From the NCBI GenBank assembly GCA_032250895.1, contig JAVVEZ010000072.1, positions 1-18,583 on the forward strand: a stretch of 18,583 nt of DNA, given 5' to 3'. The first letter of the stretch is position 1. Each line of letters starts with the position of its first letter. Origin of the DNA: JAVVEZ01 sp032250895 (GTDB lineage: Bacteria; Pseudomonadota; Gammaproteobacteria; Pseudomonadales; Pseudohongiellaceae). Shown here piece after piece: positions 1-7,667 of the stretch. The position numbers and the translations under genes are program-made. A model generated the notes under the pieces. That model saw only the letters and a list, made by a program, of their open reading frames with translations. It had not been told where the DNA came from and ran no database searches.

Positions 1-70
1 CCAGGAGGCTCAGAATTGAGAATATTTACCCACAAATTTTCCTGAAGACCCAAAATTAATTTTCGTCAGT

Positions 71-439
71 GTGGCATTAATCTTTAACAATGTCTTCTCG
101 GCAAACGTCTTGGCAACCGAGTCTATTTGTTTTAGCGCAGGTCTTGGTGCTGATTTGCGGCATTTAGTCTTTGTGAAGCCAACGGAACGAGATAACCCTA
201 TATATATAGGTGTCTTTGGTGATGCTAATCTGTCCGGGTTGTTCTATGTATGGTCTGTTAAACCTAAACCCACAAATATTGCCAATCCAACGCATGCCTT
301 TGCGGCTGGACCAGCAGTTCTGAACGATTGGTTGGATGGAACCTCGACCATGGTTGTGGAATGGGATGGCAATCCTCAAGGCGCTTTTGTTCGTGATTCT
401 AGTACCATGGATGATTGCTCGGCAATGGTAATACAATAA
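71..439 (+). CDS. Hypothetical small protein, possibly secreted and 5'-disrupted
   Basis: I do not recognise this 122-residue protein. The frame from GTG 71 is open to TAA at 439 and is noticeably more AT-rich than the rest of the window, which may indicate recent acquisition. The frame stays open upstream to about base 20. Read from there it encodes KLIFVSVALIFNNVFSANVLA, which resembles the hydrophobic core and AxA-like end of a signal peptide, but no normal start codon precedes it in this frame. An AGGAGG at 3-8 is well spaced from TTG 16 in another frame, so a one-base indel in the T run at 37-40 may have disrupted the true N-terminus. The mature part is mixed alpha/beta in character and has a WDGNPQGAF segment near the C-terminus. 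GTG 71 is the only start candidate in frame, and it lacks a good ribosome site. It may be a degraded gene. Confidence 0.4.
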   Translation: MALIFNNVFSANVLATESICFSAGLGADLRHLVFVKPTERDNPIYIGVFGDANLSGLFYVWSVKPKPTNIANPTHAFAAGPAVLNDWLDGTSTMVVEWDGNPQGAFVRDSSTMDDCSAMVIQ

Positions 440-468
440 GGCAAGTTAGACTGTCAATTCCTCAAATG

Positions 469-527
469 TTTAGGGTCAGAATCAAAACTTACTCAAGGAA
501 AGAGGGGATTTTTACACTGACCCTAAA
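469..527. mobile_element. 59-bp inverted-repeat element, REP/RAYT-like ends
   Basis: The ends form a perfect 11-bp inverted repeat, TTTAGGGTCAG (469-479) and CTGACCCTAAA (517-527). Just inside each end there is an A-rich stretch (AAAA on one side, AAAAA on the other after complementing). TAGGGTCAG followed by an A-rich stretch resembles palindromes associated with REP-type (Y1 transposase) elements in many proteobacteria; that link is from memory and no transposase is present here. It lies between the AT-rich ORF and the fabV promoter, close to the composition boundary. Confidence 0.5.
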
Positions 528-573
528 TATTCCGTTCTGCGCGGGCGGCGTTTCTCCCCCGCTGAGACTGTTG

Positions 574-582
574 TGCTAGAAT
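574..582 (+). promoter_or_regulatory. Extended -10 promoter of fabV
   Basis: The sequence TGCTAGAAT fits an extended -10 element (TGn plus TAGAAT at 577-582). No good -35 lies at the standard distance, which is common for extended -10 promoters. Transcription would start near 589, about 33 bases before the fabV ATG. This is a motif match only. Confidence 0.4.
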
Positions 583-621
583 CACGTCATATTTTTTCAT
601 CCGGCAACGAAAGGAAGTCTC

Positions 622-1815
622 ATGATCATCAAACCCCGTGTCCGCGGTTTCATGTGTGTTACCGCCCACCCCGTGGGCTGTGAAGCCAATGTCAAACATC
701 AGATAGATTATGTGAAATCCCGCGGCAAACTGAGCCGGGGTCCGGGCAGGGTTCTGGTGATCGGTGCCTCCACCGGCTACGGCCTGGCATCGCGAATCAC
801 CGCCGCCTTCGGTTGTGGCGCGGCCACGCTGGGCATCTTCTTTGAGAAGGCAGGCATGCCGGAGAAAACCGGCTCGGCGGGCTGGTACAACAGCGCCGCT
901 TTTCATAAATTTGCCGCCGCTGAAGGCCTCTATGCCCACAGTATCAATGGCGATGCCTTTTCCGATGACATCAAACAAAAGACCATAGACCTGATCAGGC
1001 AGGATCTGGGCCAGGTGGACCTGGTGGTCTACAGTCTGGCGGCCCCCCGCCGCCAGCATCCGAAGACCGGAGAGGTCTTCAATTCTACGCTCAAACCCAT
1101 TGGCAAGGACATTACCCTGCGCGGCATCAACACCGACAAGGAGGAGATTCAGGAAATGTCGGTACCGGCGGCGAGCGAGCAGGAAATTGCCAGCACCGTG
1201 GCGGTCATGGGAGGGGAAGACTGGCAGATGTGGATAGCGGCGCTGAGTGCGGCGGGTGTGCTGGCGCAGGGCGCAAAAACCACGGCCTATACCTATCTCG
1301 GGGCTGAACTGACCTGGGATATCTACTGGAACGGGACCATCGGGGCCGCCAAAAAGGATCTGGACCAGAAGGCTCTCAGCATTCGTCAGCAGCTCAGTGC
1401 CATCGGCGGGGACGCCAGGGTGTCGGTGCTGAAGGCGGTGGTCACCCAGGCCAGCTCGGCGATTCCGGTGATGCCCCTGTATCTGTCCCTGCTGTTCAAG
1501 GTCATGAAACAGGCCGGCACCCACGAGGGCTGCATCGAACAGGTGGAACTGCTGTTCCGGGAAAGTCTCTATGGGGCCACGCCGAGGCTGGATGCCGATG
1601 GCCGTATCCGGGTGGATTACAAGGAACTGGAACCGGCGATACAAAGCCAGGTGGCGGCACTCTGGTCACAGGTGGAAAGCGACACCATTGCCGAACTCAG
1701 CGATTTTGCTGGTTATAAAACCGCTTTCCTGCAACTCTTCGGTTTCAAGGTTCCCGGTGTGGACTACGAGGCCGATGTCGATCCGGTGGTGCCGATCGAC
1801 AAGCTGAGCCGATAA
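622..1815 (+). CDS. fabV: Enoyl-ACP reductase FabV / trans-2-enoyl-CoA reductase
   Basis: FabV reduces the trans-2-enoyl-ACP double bond with NAD(P)H in the last step of the cytoplasmic fatty-acid elongation cycle; related TER enzymes act on enoyl-CoA. The protein is 397 residues, the normal length for the family and far longer than FabI. It opens with the typical MIIKPRVRGFMC and carries the cofactor-binding GASTGYG at 48-54. The family-specific Y-x8-K catalytic pair is Tyr235 and Lys244, in YWNGTIGAAK. The ATG at 622 follows AGGAAG with 4-5 bases of spacing. It is monocistronic: an extended -10 lies upstream and a strong hairpin terminator begins three bases after the stop. In other species FabV is known to be intrinsically triclosan-tolerant. 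No second enoyl reductase is in view, so whether it is the only one cannot be said. Confidence 0.96.
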   Translation: MIIKPRVRGFMCVTAHPVGCEANVKHQIDYVKSRGKLSRGPGRVLVIGASTGYGLASRITAAFGCGAATLGIFFEKAGMPEKTGSAGWYNSAAFHKFAAAEGLYAHSINGDAFSDDIKQKTIDLIRQDLGQVDLVVYSLAAPRRQHPKTGEVFNSTLKPIGKDITLRGINTDKEEIQEMSVPAASEQEIASTVAVMGGEDWQMWIAALSAAGVLAQGAKTTAYTYLGAELTWDIYWNGTIGAAKKDLDQKALSIRQQLSAIGGDARVSVLKAVVTQASSAIPVMPLYLSLLFKVMKQAGTHEGCIEQVELLFRESLYGATPRLDADGRIRVDYKELEPAIQSQVAALWSQVESDTIAELSDFAGYKTAFLQLFGFKVPGVDYEADVDPVVPIDKLSR

Positions 1816-1817
1816 AA

Positions 1818-1855
1818 AGAGGGGGACAGTCCCGAAGGGACTGCCCCCCTTTTTT
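1818..1855 (+). terminator. Rho-independent terminator of fabV
   Basis: A long GC-rich stem (AGGGGGACAGTCCC, loop GAA, then the complementary GGGACTGCCCCCCT) is followed by a run of six T residues. It starts immediately after the fabV stop. A-rich sequence on the 5' side means it could also work weakly on the minus strand, but no minus-strand gene faces it. The left arm contains the GGGACAGTCCC motif that recurs at 9556 and 11370. Confidence 0.9.
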
Positions 1856-1885
1856 CTATATTCCGTCCTGAATCTGCAGTAAGTG

Positions 1886-1923
1886 ATCGCCATGACGCTT
1901 GGCGATATTCACCAAACCTTGGT
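1886..1923. promoter_or_regulatory. Candidate activator-binding palindromes upstream of the sigma-54 promoter
   Basis: Two inverted repeats stand close together: ATCGCC (1886-1891) with GGCGAT (1901-1906), and ACCAA (1911-1915) with TTGGT (1919-1923) around a 3-base spacer. They lie about 90 to 130 bases before the sigma-54 -24/-12 element, the usual distance for enhancer-binding activators. An AT-rich palindrome AATAAATACCTTTATT (1967-1982) between them and the promoter could help DNA bending, although it is not a clear IHF consensus. The role is inferred from position only. Confidence 0.35.
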
Positions 1924-2012
1924 CGAATTGCCCGTGCAGCTGCTGGTTTGTTCTCTGCTTCGTTGTAATAAATACCTTTATTTAACAAGGCCCTGAAGGC
2001 CTCTGGCGGCGC

Positions 2013-2028
2013 TGGCACGGCTCTTGCT
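2013..2028 (+). promoter_or_regulatory. Sigma-54 (RpoN) promoter of the exporter operon
   Basis: TGGCACGGCTCTTGCT matches the sigma-54 consensus YTGGCACG-N4-TTGCW at every defined base, including the preceding C. The invariant GG (2014-2015) and GC (2026-2027) have the required spacing. A start near 2039 would give a 5' leader of about 145 bases before the TTG at 2185. This predicts that the operon is silent until an AAA+ enhancer-binding protein is activated; no such regulator is encoded in the window. Confidence 0.75.
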
Positions 2029-2184
2029 GTTCAATCCGCAAACGGACCTGGAAGTAATCCGGGTGTCTGCCGCTCCTGCAGATGCCTGGGTGCCTTGTCC
2101 CGGATAAACTTTTTTGGGTTCTGAAACGTCTTACTGATGTGGAAACGGGGCTTCCGACAATAATTAGATGACTGGAGGGCTCTC

Positions 2185-3522
2185 TTGAGCATTAAACCAT
2201 CCGCCTCGGCCCTGTCCGATCTCGATACCTCCCGCACGCGCAAGTCGGCACTGGGTATTGCCGATACGTCCGGCCAGGACATCCCTCTGCCGCAGGCTTC
2301 AGGTCGCCGCCGCCTGCTGATCGGCGGCGGTATCGGCATCGCGCTGCTGGCTCTGGTGGCGGTACTGGTTCCCTGGATAAGCCGCTGGTCCCAGGCCGAA
2401 GCCAGCGTGCCGCGTGACCGGCTGCGGCTGGCTACAGTGACTTATGGCGATCTGGTGCGTGATGTCAGCGTCGAAGGCCGTGTTGTGGCCGCCATCAGTC
2501 CCACCCTGTTTGCTTCCGCAGACGGCACCATCACCTTGCTGGTGGATTCCGGCAAAGAGGTGGCAGTGGGTGATGAGCTCGCCCGCATAGAAAGTCCCGA
2601 ACTCGAAAATCGCCTCAGTCAGGAGAGGTCCTCACTGGAGTCAGCGCGTGTGGATCTTGAGCGCCAGCGCATCACCAACCGCCAGTTGCAGCTCGAGAGC
2701 CAGAAGAATGTCGATCTCGCAGAGGTGGCACTGACAGCGGCCCAGCGTGAGTTGCGCCGTTCCCAGATTGCTTTCGAAAAGGGCGTGGTGGCCCAGATCG
2801 ATGTGCAGAAAGGCGAAGACGATGCGCACACGGCCGAACTCGCCCACAGGCATGCACTCAGCGATATGGCACTGGATCTCGAACGCCTCAATTTCGAGGT
2901 GCGAACCCGAGAGTTGCAAGTCGAACGCCAGTCCCTGCTGGTGGCCGATCTGGAACGCCAGATTGCTGATTTGACGATCCGTTCTCCTGTCACCGGCATT
3001 GTCGGCAATCTGCAGGTCGATCAGAAAGCTGCCCTGACGCGCAACCAGGCTGTCATGACGGTGGTCGATCTCACGGCTTTTGAAGTCGAGTCCAACGTGC
3101 CGGAAAGTTATGCCGATGATCTCGGCCTGGGCATGTCGGCAGAAATCCGGCTTGGCTCGCAGGCTTATCCGGCGGAAGTGGTTTCGGTCTCTCCCGAGAT
3201 TGTCGACAACCAGGTGACGACACGTATGCGCTTTAGCGCTACGCCACCCGCCTTGCGCCAGAACCAGCGCCTGACCACCCGTATCCTGCTCGAGAACAAA
3301 CCCGGTGTGCTGATGGTGGAGCGCGGCCAGTTTCTGGAAAGCGGGGCCGGACGTGTTGCCTATGTGCTGCGGGACCGCATTGCCCAACGCGTGCCGATCG
3401 AGATCGGCGCGCGCAGCCTGAACGGCGTGGAGATACTCAGCGGGCTGAACGCTGGCGACGTCATCATCACTTCCAGTATCGAAGCCTTTGAACGGGCCGA
3501 AACCGTTCTTGTCACCGACTGA
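2185..3522 (+). CDS. Periplasmic adaptor (membrane-fusion protein) of ABC exporter, HlyD/MacA type
   Basis: This 445-residue protein is the likely periplasmic adaptor linking the inner-membrane ABC transporter encoded downstream to an outer-membrane channel. A cytoplasmic N-terminus of about 40 residues precedes one membrane helix (44-66). Next come the first half of a lipoyl-like barrel-sandwich (about 92-140), a long alpha-helical hairpin rich in E, R, Q and L (about 138-262), the second barrel half (IRSPVTGIVGNL, about 264-277) and a beta-barrel plus membrane-proximal domain to the end. There is no lipobox, so the helix is the anchor. The start is TTG 2185, supported by GGAGGG at 2173-2178; an ATG at 2168 gives only a six-codon frame. 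It is the first gene of a four-gene operon behind a sigma-54 promoter. The substrate is unknown. Confidence 0.88.
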   Translation: MSIKPSASALSDLDTSRTRKSALGIADTSGQDIPLPQASGRRRLLIGGGIGIALLALVAVLVPWISRWSQAEASVPRDRLRLATVTYGDLVRDVSVEGRVVAAISPTLFASADGTITLLVDSGKEVAVGDELARIESPELENRLSQERSSLESARVDLERQRITNRQLQLESQKNVDLAEVALTAAQRELRRSQIAFEKGVVAQIDVQKGEDDAHTAELAHRHALSDMALDLERLNFEVRTRELQVERQSLLVADLERQIADLTIRSPVTGIVGNLQVDQKAALTRNQAVMTVVDLTAFEVESNVPESYADDLGLGMSAEIRLGSQAYPAEVVSVSPEIVDNQVTTRMRFSATPPALRQNQRLTTRILLENKPGVLMVERGQFLESGAGRVAYVLRDRIAQRVPIEIGARSLNGVEILSGLNAGDVIITSSIEAFERAETVLVTD

Positions 3523-3550
3523 TCCAACTCAAGCCCAGGAAGGAATAACC

Positions 3551-4219
3551 ATGCTTACCATGCGCAACATCAGCAAAGTCTATCGGACCGATACCGTACA
3601 AACGAATGCCCTGCGTGACTTTTCCCTGCAGATCGATGAGGGCGACTTTGTCGCGGTCACCGGTCCCTCCGGATCGGGCAAGACCACCTTTCTCAATATT
3701 GCAGGCCTGCTGGAAAGTTTTGATGGCGGGGTTTACGAATTGGACGGACACAGTGTTTCCAGGTTGTCTGACCGGGAGCTGTCGAAGCTGCGCAATGAAA
3801 AGATCGGTTTCATCTTCCAGAGCTTCAACCTGATTCCCGATCTGAACGTGTTCGACAATGTCGATGTACCGCTGCGCTACCGTGGTTTTGGCGCGGCCGA
3901 GCGCAAACGCCGTATCGAAGAGGCGCTGGCGCGGGTGGGCCTGAGCGGGCGCAAGGAACATCTGCCCGCACAGCTTTCCGGTGGTCAGCAACAGCGCGTA
4001 GGCATAGCGCGCGCCCTGGCCGGCGAGCCGCGCTTTCTGCTGGCGGATGAACCGACCGGTAACCTCGATTCACAGATGGCCCAGGGCGTGCTCGACCTGC
4101 TCGAGGAAATCAACCAGTCCGGCACGACGATCATCATGGTCACCCATGATCCCGAGCTGGCCAAACGTGCCAAACGCGAAGTAGCCGTGCGTGACGGTCT
4201 GCTGCAAGAAACGTCCTGA
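3551..4219 (+). CDS. ABC transporter ATPase, MacB/LolD family
   Basis: A 222-residue stand-alone nucleotide-binding subunit that powers the two permeases downstream. Visible motifs are Walker A GPSGSGKTT (38-46), the Q-loop in IFQSFNLIPDLNVFDNV, signature LSGGQQQR (142-149), Walker B LLADEPTG with catalytic Glu167, and the H-loop in VTHD (His199). The composition and the DEPTGNLDS sequence place it in the MacB/LolD/FtsE group, whose members drive conformational change for export or lipoprotein release rather than classical import. ATG 3551 follows AGGAAGGAATAACC; an in-frame upstream extension runs back into the adaptor gene and is not needed. It begins 28 bases after the adaptor stop and ends 10 bases before the first permease, so the genes are co-transcribed. 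Confidence 0.93.
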   Translation: MLTMRNISKVYRTDTVQTNALRDFSLQIDEGDFVAVTGPSGSGKTTFLNIAGLLESFDGGVYELDGHSVSRLSDRELSKLRNEKIGFIFQSFNLIPDLNVFDNVDVPLRYRGFGAAERKRRIEEALARVGLSGRKEHLPAQLSGGQQQRVGIARALAGEPRFLLADEPTGNLDSQMAQGVLDLLEEINQSGTTIIMVTHDPELAKRAKREVAVRDGLLQETS

Positions 4220-4229
4220 GGTAGAGACC

Positions 4230-5552
4230 ATGTTCAAACTGCTCTCATACAATCTGAAGCTGGCACTGCGCAATATCCGGCGCAATCCGGTTCTGAGTGC
4301 GCTGATGATCGTGGCGATCGGGATCGGCATCGGCGCCAGCATGTCGATGGTGACGGTCAACTACCGTTTCTCGATGAATCCCGTTCCGCAAAAAAGCGAC
4401 GTGCTGCATTTCGTGCGTCTCGACAGCTGGAGCGCGGACTTCCCCTTTAATGATGGCAAGGCTCCCCCGAACCAGATGACCTATCTCGATGCCACGGCAT
4501 TGCTGCGCGAGCATCGCGCCTTCCGCCAGGCCATGATGTCGCGCAGTTCTCTGGCAGTGGAACCGGAAAACCGCGAAGAACGTCCGTTCTTTGTGAATGT
4601 GCGTGCCACCACTGCCGACTTCTTTCCCATGTTTGATGTGCCCTTTCGCTATGGCAGCGGCTGGAGTGCCACGGAAGACGAAGCCGTACAGCAGGTTGTG
4701 GTACTGGGTGCCGAGACCAATGAACGCGTCTTTGGTGGAGAAGATTCAGTTGGACGTAACATCAAGCTCTCCGGTTCGAATTACCGTGTGGTCGGTGTGC
4801 TGGAAGAATGGGACCCGCTGCCAAGATTCTATGAACCCACCGGTGGCACCGGTCTGGTGGAAGACATCTTCATTCCCTGGCAACTCGTGATCACCAAGGA
4901 ACTGCCGCGCACCGGCAATACCAATTGCTGGCGGCCGCTGCAGGGTGATGGTTTTCAGGCCTTCCTGAATTCCGAGTGCATCTGGATTCAGTTCTGGGCC
5001 GAACTGCGCAACGAGAACGAGCGTGCTGCCTACGAGGATTTTCTCGATGCCTATGTTACCGGCCAGAAGGAGCTGGGGCGCTTCCCGCGTCCGCTCGACA
5101 ACCGTGCCACGCCGCTGATGCAGCTGCTGGATGAACTGGGGATGGTGCCGGACGAAGCACAGGTGCTGCTGGGCCTGTCCTTCATGTTCCTGGCCGTTTG
5201 TCTGCTCAACACCATAGGACTGCTGTTGGCCAAGTTCCTCGGCAAGTCCACCGAAATTGCCACGCGGCGCGCGCTGGGTGCGAGCCGGCGCGTGCTGTTT
5301 CAGCAGTACCTGGTCGAAGCCGGACTCATTGGTCTGGGTGGCGGCGTGCTGGGACTTGGTTTTACCTGGCTTGGATTGAAGGGTATCGATGCACAGTTCG
5401 ATGACGAAGCCGTGTCACGTTACATGACACTGGACTGGAATATGGCGCTGGTAGCCGTTGTGCTCGCCATCGTTGCCAGCCTCATCACCGCAATCTATCC
5501 GACCTGGCGCGCCTGCAATGTGCAGCCTGCGGCCTGGTTGAAGGCAAACTAG
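4230..5552 (+). CDS. ABC transporter permease 1, MacB/FtsX-like
   Basis: A 440-residue inner-membrane permease with the MacB layout: one helix near the N-terminus (about 19-40), a large periplasmic domain (about 45-310), then three helices at about 312-338, 358-385 and 403-425. The motif EIATRRALGASRRVLFQQYLVEA after the second helix is the typical FtsX-family coupling region. The periplasmic domain has two cysteines about 17 residues apart (in NTNCWRP and NSECIW), which could form a disulfide; this is inference. The start is ATG 4230, preceded by GAGGTAGAGACC; a longer in-frame extension overlaps the ATPase gene. It probably pairs with the next gene as a heterodimer, since two different permeases share one ATPase gene. 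Confidence 0.9.
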   Translation: MFKLLSYNLKLALRNIRRNPVLSALMIVAIGIGIGASMSMVTVNYRFSMNPVPQKSDVLHFVRLDSWSADFPFNDGKAPPNQMTYLDATALLREHRAFRQAMMSRSSLAVEPENREERPFFVNVRATTADFFPMFDVPFRYGSGWSATEDEAVQQVVVLGAETNERVFGGEDSVGRNIKLSGSNYRVVGVLEEWDPLPRFYEPTGGTGLVEDIFIPWQLVITKELPRTGNTNCWRPLQGDGFQAFLNSECIWIQFWAELRNENERAAYEDFLDAYVTGQKELGRFPRPLDNRATPLMQLLDELGMVPDEAQVLLGLSFMFLAVCLLNTIGLLLAKFLGKSTEIATRRALGASRRVLFQQYLVEAGLIGLGGGVLGLGFTWLGLKGIDAQFDDEAVSRYMTLDWNMALVAVVLAIVASLITAIYPTWRACNVQPAAWLKAN

Positions 5553-5562
5553 GAGAACAACG

Positions 5563-6777
5563 ATGGAATTCGGACCTATCTGGCGCGCAGCGCTGCGTAA
5601 CAAAACCGGCATCCTGCTGATCGTGCTGCAGGTGGCCTTTACCATGGCGATCGTGATCAACTCCATTGCCATTGCCCAGGAGCGCGCCAAGCAGATGTCG
5701 CGCCCGAGTGGCGTGGATGAGGCCAATACCTTCTCTCTCAACAGCTCGGGCTTTGCCGCAGATTTCAATTCCAGACTTACGGTTGAGGAAGATCTGCGCC
5801 AATTGCGCGGCATGCCCGGTGTCACCAGTGCAGTGCAGATCAACGCGATTCCGCTGGGGGGCAGCGGCTGGAGCATGGGCCTGAAAACCAAACCCGGGGC
5901 GGAGATCGAATCCGTACCGACGGCGGTGTATTTCGTGGATGAGAAAGGCATTGATGCGCTCGGCGTCAAACTCATTGCCGGTGAAAATTTTGCCAGCTCT
6001 GACATCCGCTGGCGCGAACCGGCCACACGTGACTGGGCAGACAAAATCATCGTCACCAGGGCACTGGCCATAAAACTCTTTCCTGAAGAGGAGGGTTACG
6101 GAGTCGGCAAGGTGGTCTATATCAACGATACCGAACCCATGACCATTGTGGGCGTGATCGACCGTTTGCAGATGCCCTGGAGTGGCTGGACCGAAGGGGT
6201 CGAACAGAGCATGCTGGTACCGGAACATCTGGTGGGTAACTCGACGGCCTACATGGTGCGTGCCGAGACCGGCAGACGCGATATGCTGATGCCACAGGTG
6301 GAAACCCTGCTGGCAGAAAGTGAAGACGGGCGCATCATCCGCAACCTGCGCACCATGGAAGAAACCCGCAAGCGCAGCTATGAGGGCAATCAGGCGCTGA
6401 TCAACATCCTTACCGTCACCATCGCCATCCTGATTGGCATCACCACGCTGGGTGTTGCCGGTCTGACCAGTTTCAACGTGACCCGGCGCACCAAGCAGAT
6501 TGGCACGAGGCGCGCCCTCGGTGCCTCACGCAAGGCCATCCTGCGCTATTTTCTGGCGGAAAACTTCCTGTTCACGGCCATCGGCGTGACGCTGGGCGCA
6601 GTGCTGGCGGTCGGTCTGAACATGCTGCTGGTCGATGTGTTCAGCATCCCGCGCTTCTCCTGGTACCTGCTGCCCCTGGCCATGCTCACGCTGGTGCTCA
6701 TCGGTCAGCTCGCCGTATTGGTTCCCGCACGCCGTGCAGCAACAGTACCGCCCGCCATCGCGACCAGAACCGTGTGA
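5563..6777 (+). CDS. ABC transporter permease 2, MacB/FtsX-like
   Basis: The second permease, 404 residues, starts at ATG 5563; its ribosome site (AGGAGAA) overlaps the stop of permease 1. It has the same topology with a shorter periplasmic domain: helix 1 at about 13-35, periplasmic region to about 270, then helices at about 276-305, 329-356 and 367-390. The FtsX motif is TRRTKQIGTRRALGASRKAILRYFLAEN, closely matching that of permease 1. The N-terminus (MEFGPIWRAALRNKTGILLIVLQ) lacks the arginine-rich RNIRRNP segment seen in permease 1. It is the last gene of the operon. Only a short GATCG/CGATC hairpin without a T run follows, so I see no clear terminator before the palindromic element at 6817. 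Confidence 0.9.
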   Translation: MEFGPIWRAALRNKTGILLIVLQVAFTMAIVINSIAIAQERAKQMSRPSGVDEANTFSLNSSGFAADFNSRLTVEEDLRQLRGMPGVTSAVQINAIPLGGSGWSMGLKTKPGAEIESVPTAVYFVDEKGIDALGVKLIAGENFASSDIRWREPATRDWADKIIVTRALAIKLFPEEEGYGVGKVVYINDTEPMTIVGVIDRLQMPWSGWTEGVEQSMLVPEHLVGNSTAYMVRAETGRRDMLMPQVETLLAESEDGRIIRNLRTMEETRKRSYEGNQALINILTVTIAILIGITTLGVAGLTSFNVTRRTKQIGTRRALGASRKAILRYFLAENFLFTAIGVTLGAVLAVGLNMLLVDVFSIPRFSWYLLPLAMLTLVLIGQLAVLVPARRAATVPPAIATRTV

Positions 6778-6816
6778 AACAAAAAGATCGAAGCGATCCA
6801 TATCCATCACTTTGGT

Positions 6817-6984
6817 CTAGGAGTCTGCGCCGTAGAAGCCAATCGGCCTGCGACTTCCCCACATTGGTCCATTTTCCCGATCCTCCTCGTTACATAGTCA
6901 CCACTATGCGCCTCGGACGATCGAAAAAATGGCCTCAATGTGGAAAACCCTCGGCTCGATCGTTTCTACGGCGCAGACTCCTAG
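6817..6984. mobile_element. MITE-like palindromic element with CTAG ends
   Basis: A 168-bp region whose outer 21 bases on each side are perfect inverted repeats (6817-6837 and 6964-6984). Both arms are 82 bases long and stay complementary with interruptions, for example CCACATTG and CCATTTT on each side. They meet at an exactly centred CATAGT-CACC-ACTATG (6893-6908). If the outermost CTAG copies are a 4-bp target duplication, the element proper is 6821-6980 with 17-bp ends GAGTCTGCGCCGTAGAA. YTAR-type 4-bp duplications are typical of IS5-group transposases. CTAG is its own complement, so duplication and repeat end cannot be told apart. There is no coding capacity. Confidence 0.75.
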
Positions 6985-7038
6985 GAGCCTGTCACGAAGT
7001 TCTGGCCTGACGATCCCGGCAGGCCGGTTTCTTGATCA

Positions 7039-7062
7039 AACTATTTCCAGGTTCGTGTCGTC
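7039..7062 (+). promoter_or_regulatory. Candidate ECF-type promoter for the sigma/anti-sigma operon
   Basis: An AAC (7039-7041) and a CGTC (7059-7062, continuing TATAG) are separated by 17 bases, the general pattern of promoters read by ECF sigma factors (AAC in the -35, CGTC in the -10). It sits about 33 bases before the sigma-factor ATG, so autoregulation is plausible. The -35 lacks the usual GGAAC, so this is a weak call. Confidence 0.3.
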
Positions 7063-7094
7063 TATAGTGGCAAGCAGTCAAAAGAGTGAGTTGC

Positions 7095-7667
7095 ATGCTT
7101 TTCCCCATCAGCGATGAAACCCTGATCAGCAGGGCTCTGAATGGCTCGCAACAGAGCTGGGTGAAGCTGGTCACGCGCTACGAAAAGCTGGTCTACAATT
7201 ATTGCCTGCGCATGACCCGCAACAGTCATGATGCGATGGACCTGATGCAGGAAGCCTTCCTGAGCATCTACCGGAACCTGCCGTCCTATCGTGGTGAGGG
7301 ACAGTTCAAGACCTGGATGATGCGCATCACGGCAAACAAGACCATCGATTTCCTGCGCCATTCCCGGCGTCATCCGCAACAGAGTCTGGATGAAATGTCG
7401 GAAGAGGAACGCCAGGGTTTCCCGGCGCCTGACAGTGACAATCCGTATCAGGTCTACGCGCAGCAGCGCCACAACCTGGAAATACGCGGCATGATGGCGC
7501 AACTGGTGCCCGAGCAGCGTCTTGTGGTGGAGCTGAAATTTTTCCAGCACTTCACTTTCGAGGAAATCGCGTTTCAGACGGGAGTTCCCGTGAATACCGT
7601 AAAAAGCCGGCTCTATGCCGCCTTGCAGAAACTCAAACTACAATTGGAGGTGCAACATGTCATGTGA
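7095..7667 (+). CDS. ECF-type RNA polymerase sigma factor
   Basis: A 190-residue sigma-70 family protein with only regions 2 and 4, as in extracytoplasmic-function sigma factors. Region 2 covers roughly residues 18-92 and includes DAMDLMQEAFLSIYRNLPSYRGEGQFKTWMMRI, with the DLMQEAFL helix that contacts core polymerase and the aromatic and basic residues used for -10 melting. A short linker rich in E, P and D follows. Region 4 (about 132-185) contains LVPEQRLVVELKFF and the helix-turn-helix FEEIAFQTGVPVNTVKSRLYAALQKLK. ATG 7095 is chosen over the in-frame GTG 7086 because GAGTGAG lies just upstream of it. The last codons overlap the anti-sigma gene by 11 bases, showing translational coupling. 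The family resembles the RpoE/SigW-like ECF groups; the exact group cannot be assigned by eye. Confidence 0.93.
   Translation: MLFPISDETLISRALNGSQQSWVKLVTRYEKLVYNYCLRMTRNSHDAMDLMQEAFLSIYRNLPSYRGEGQFKTWMMRITANKTIDFLRHSRRHPQQSLDEMSEEERQGFPAPDSDNPYQVYAQQRHNLEIRGMMAQLVPEQRLVVELKFFQHFTFEEIAFQTGVPVNTVKSRLYAALQKLKLQLEVQHVM

Noticed and set aside
523..1644. A 373-codon minus-strand frame opposite fabV
   Set aside because: It is the mirror of a recognised gene and has no recognisable motif or good ribosome site.
6786..6798. Terminator after the exporter operon (GATCG-AAG-CGATC)
   Set aside because: Only a 5-bp stem with no following T run.
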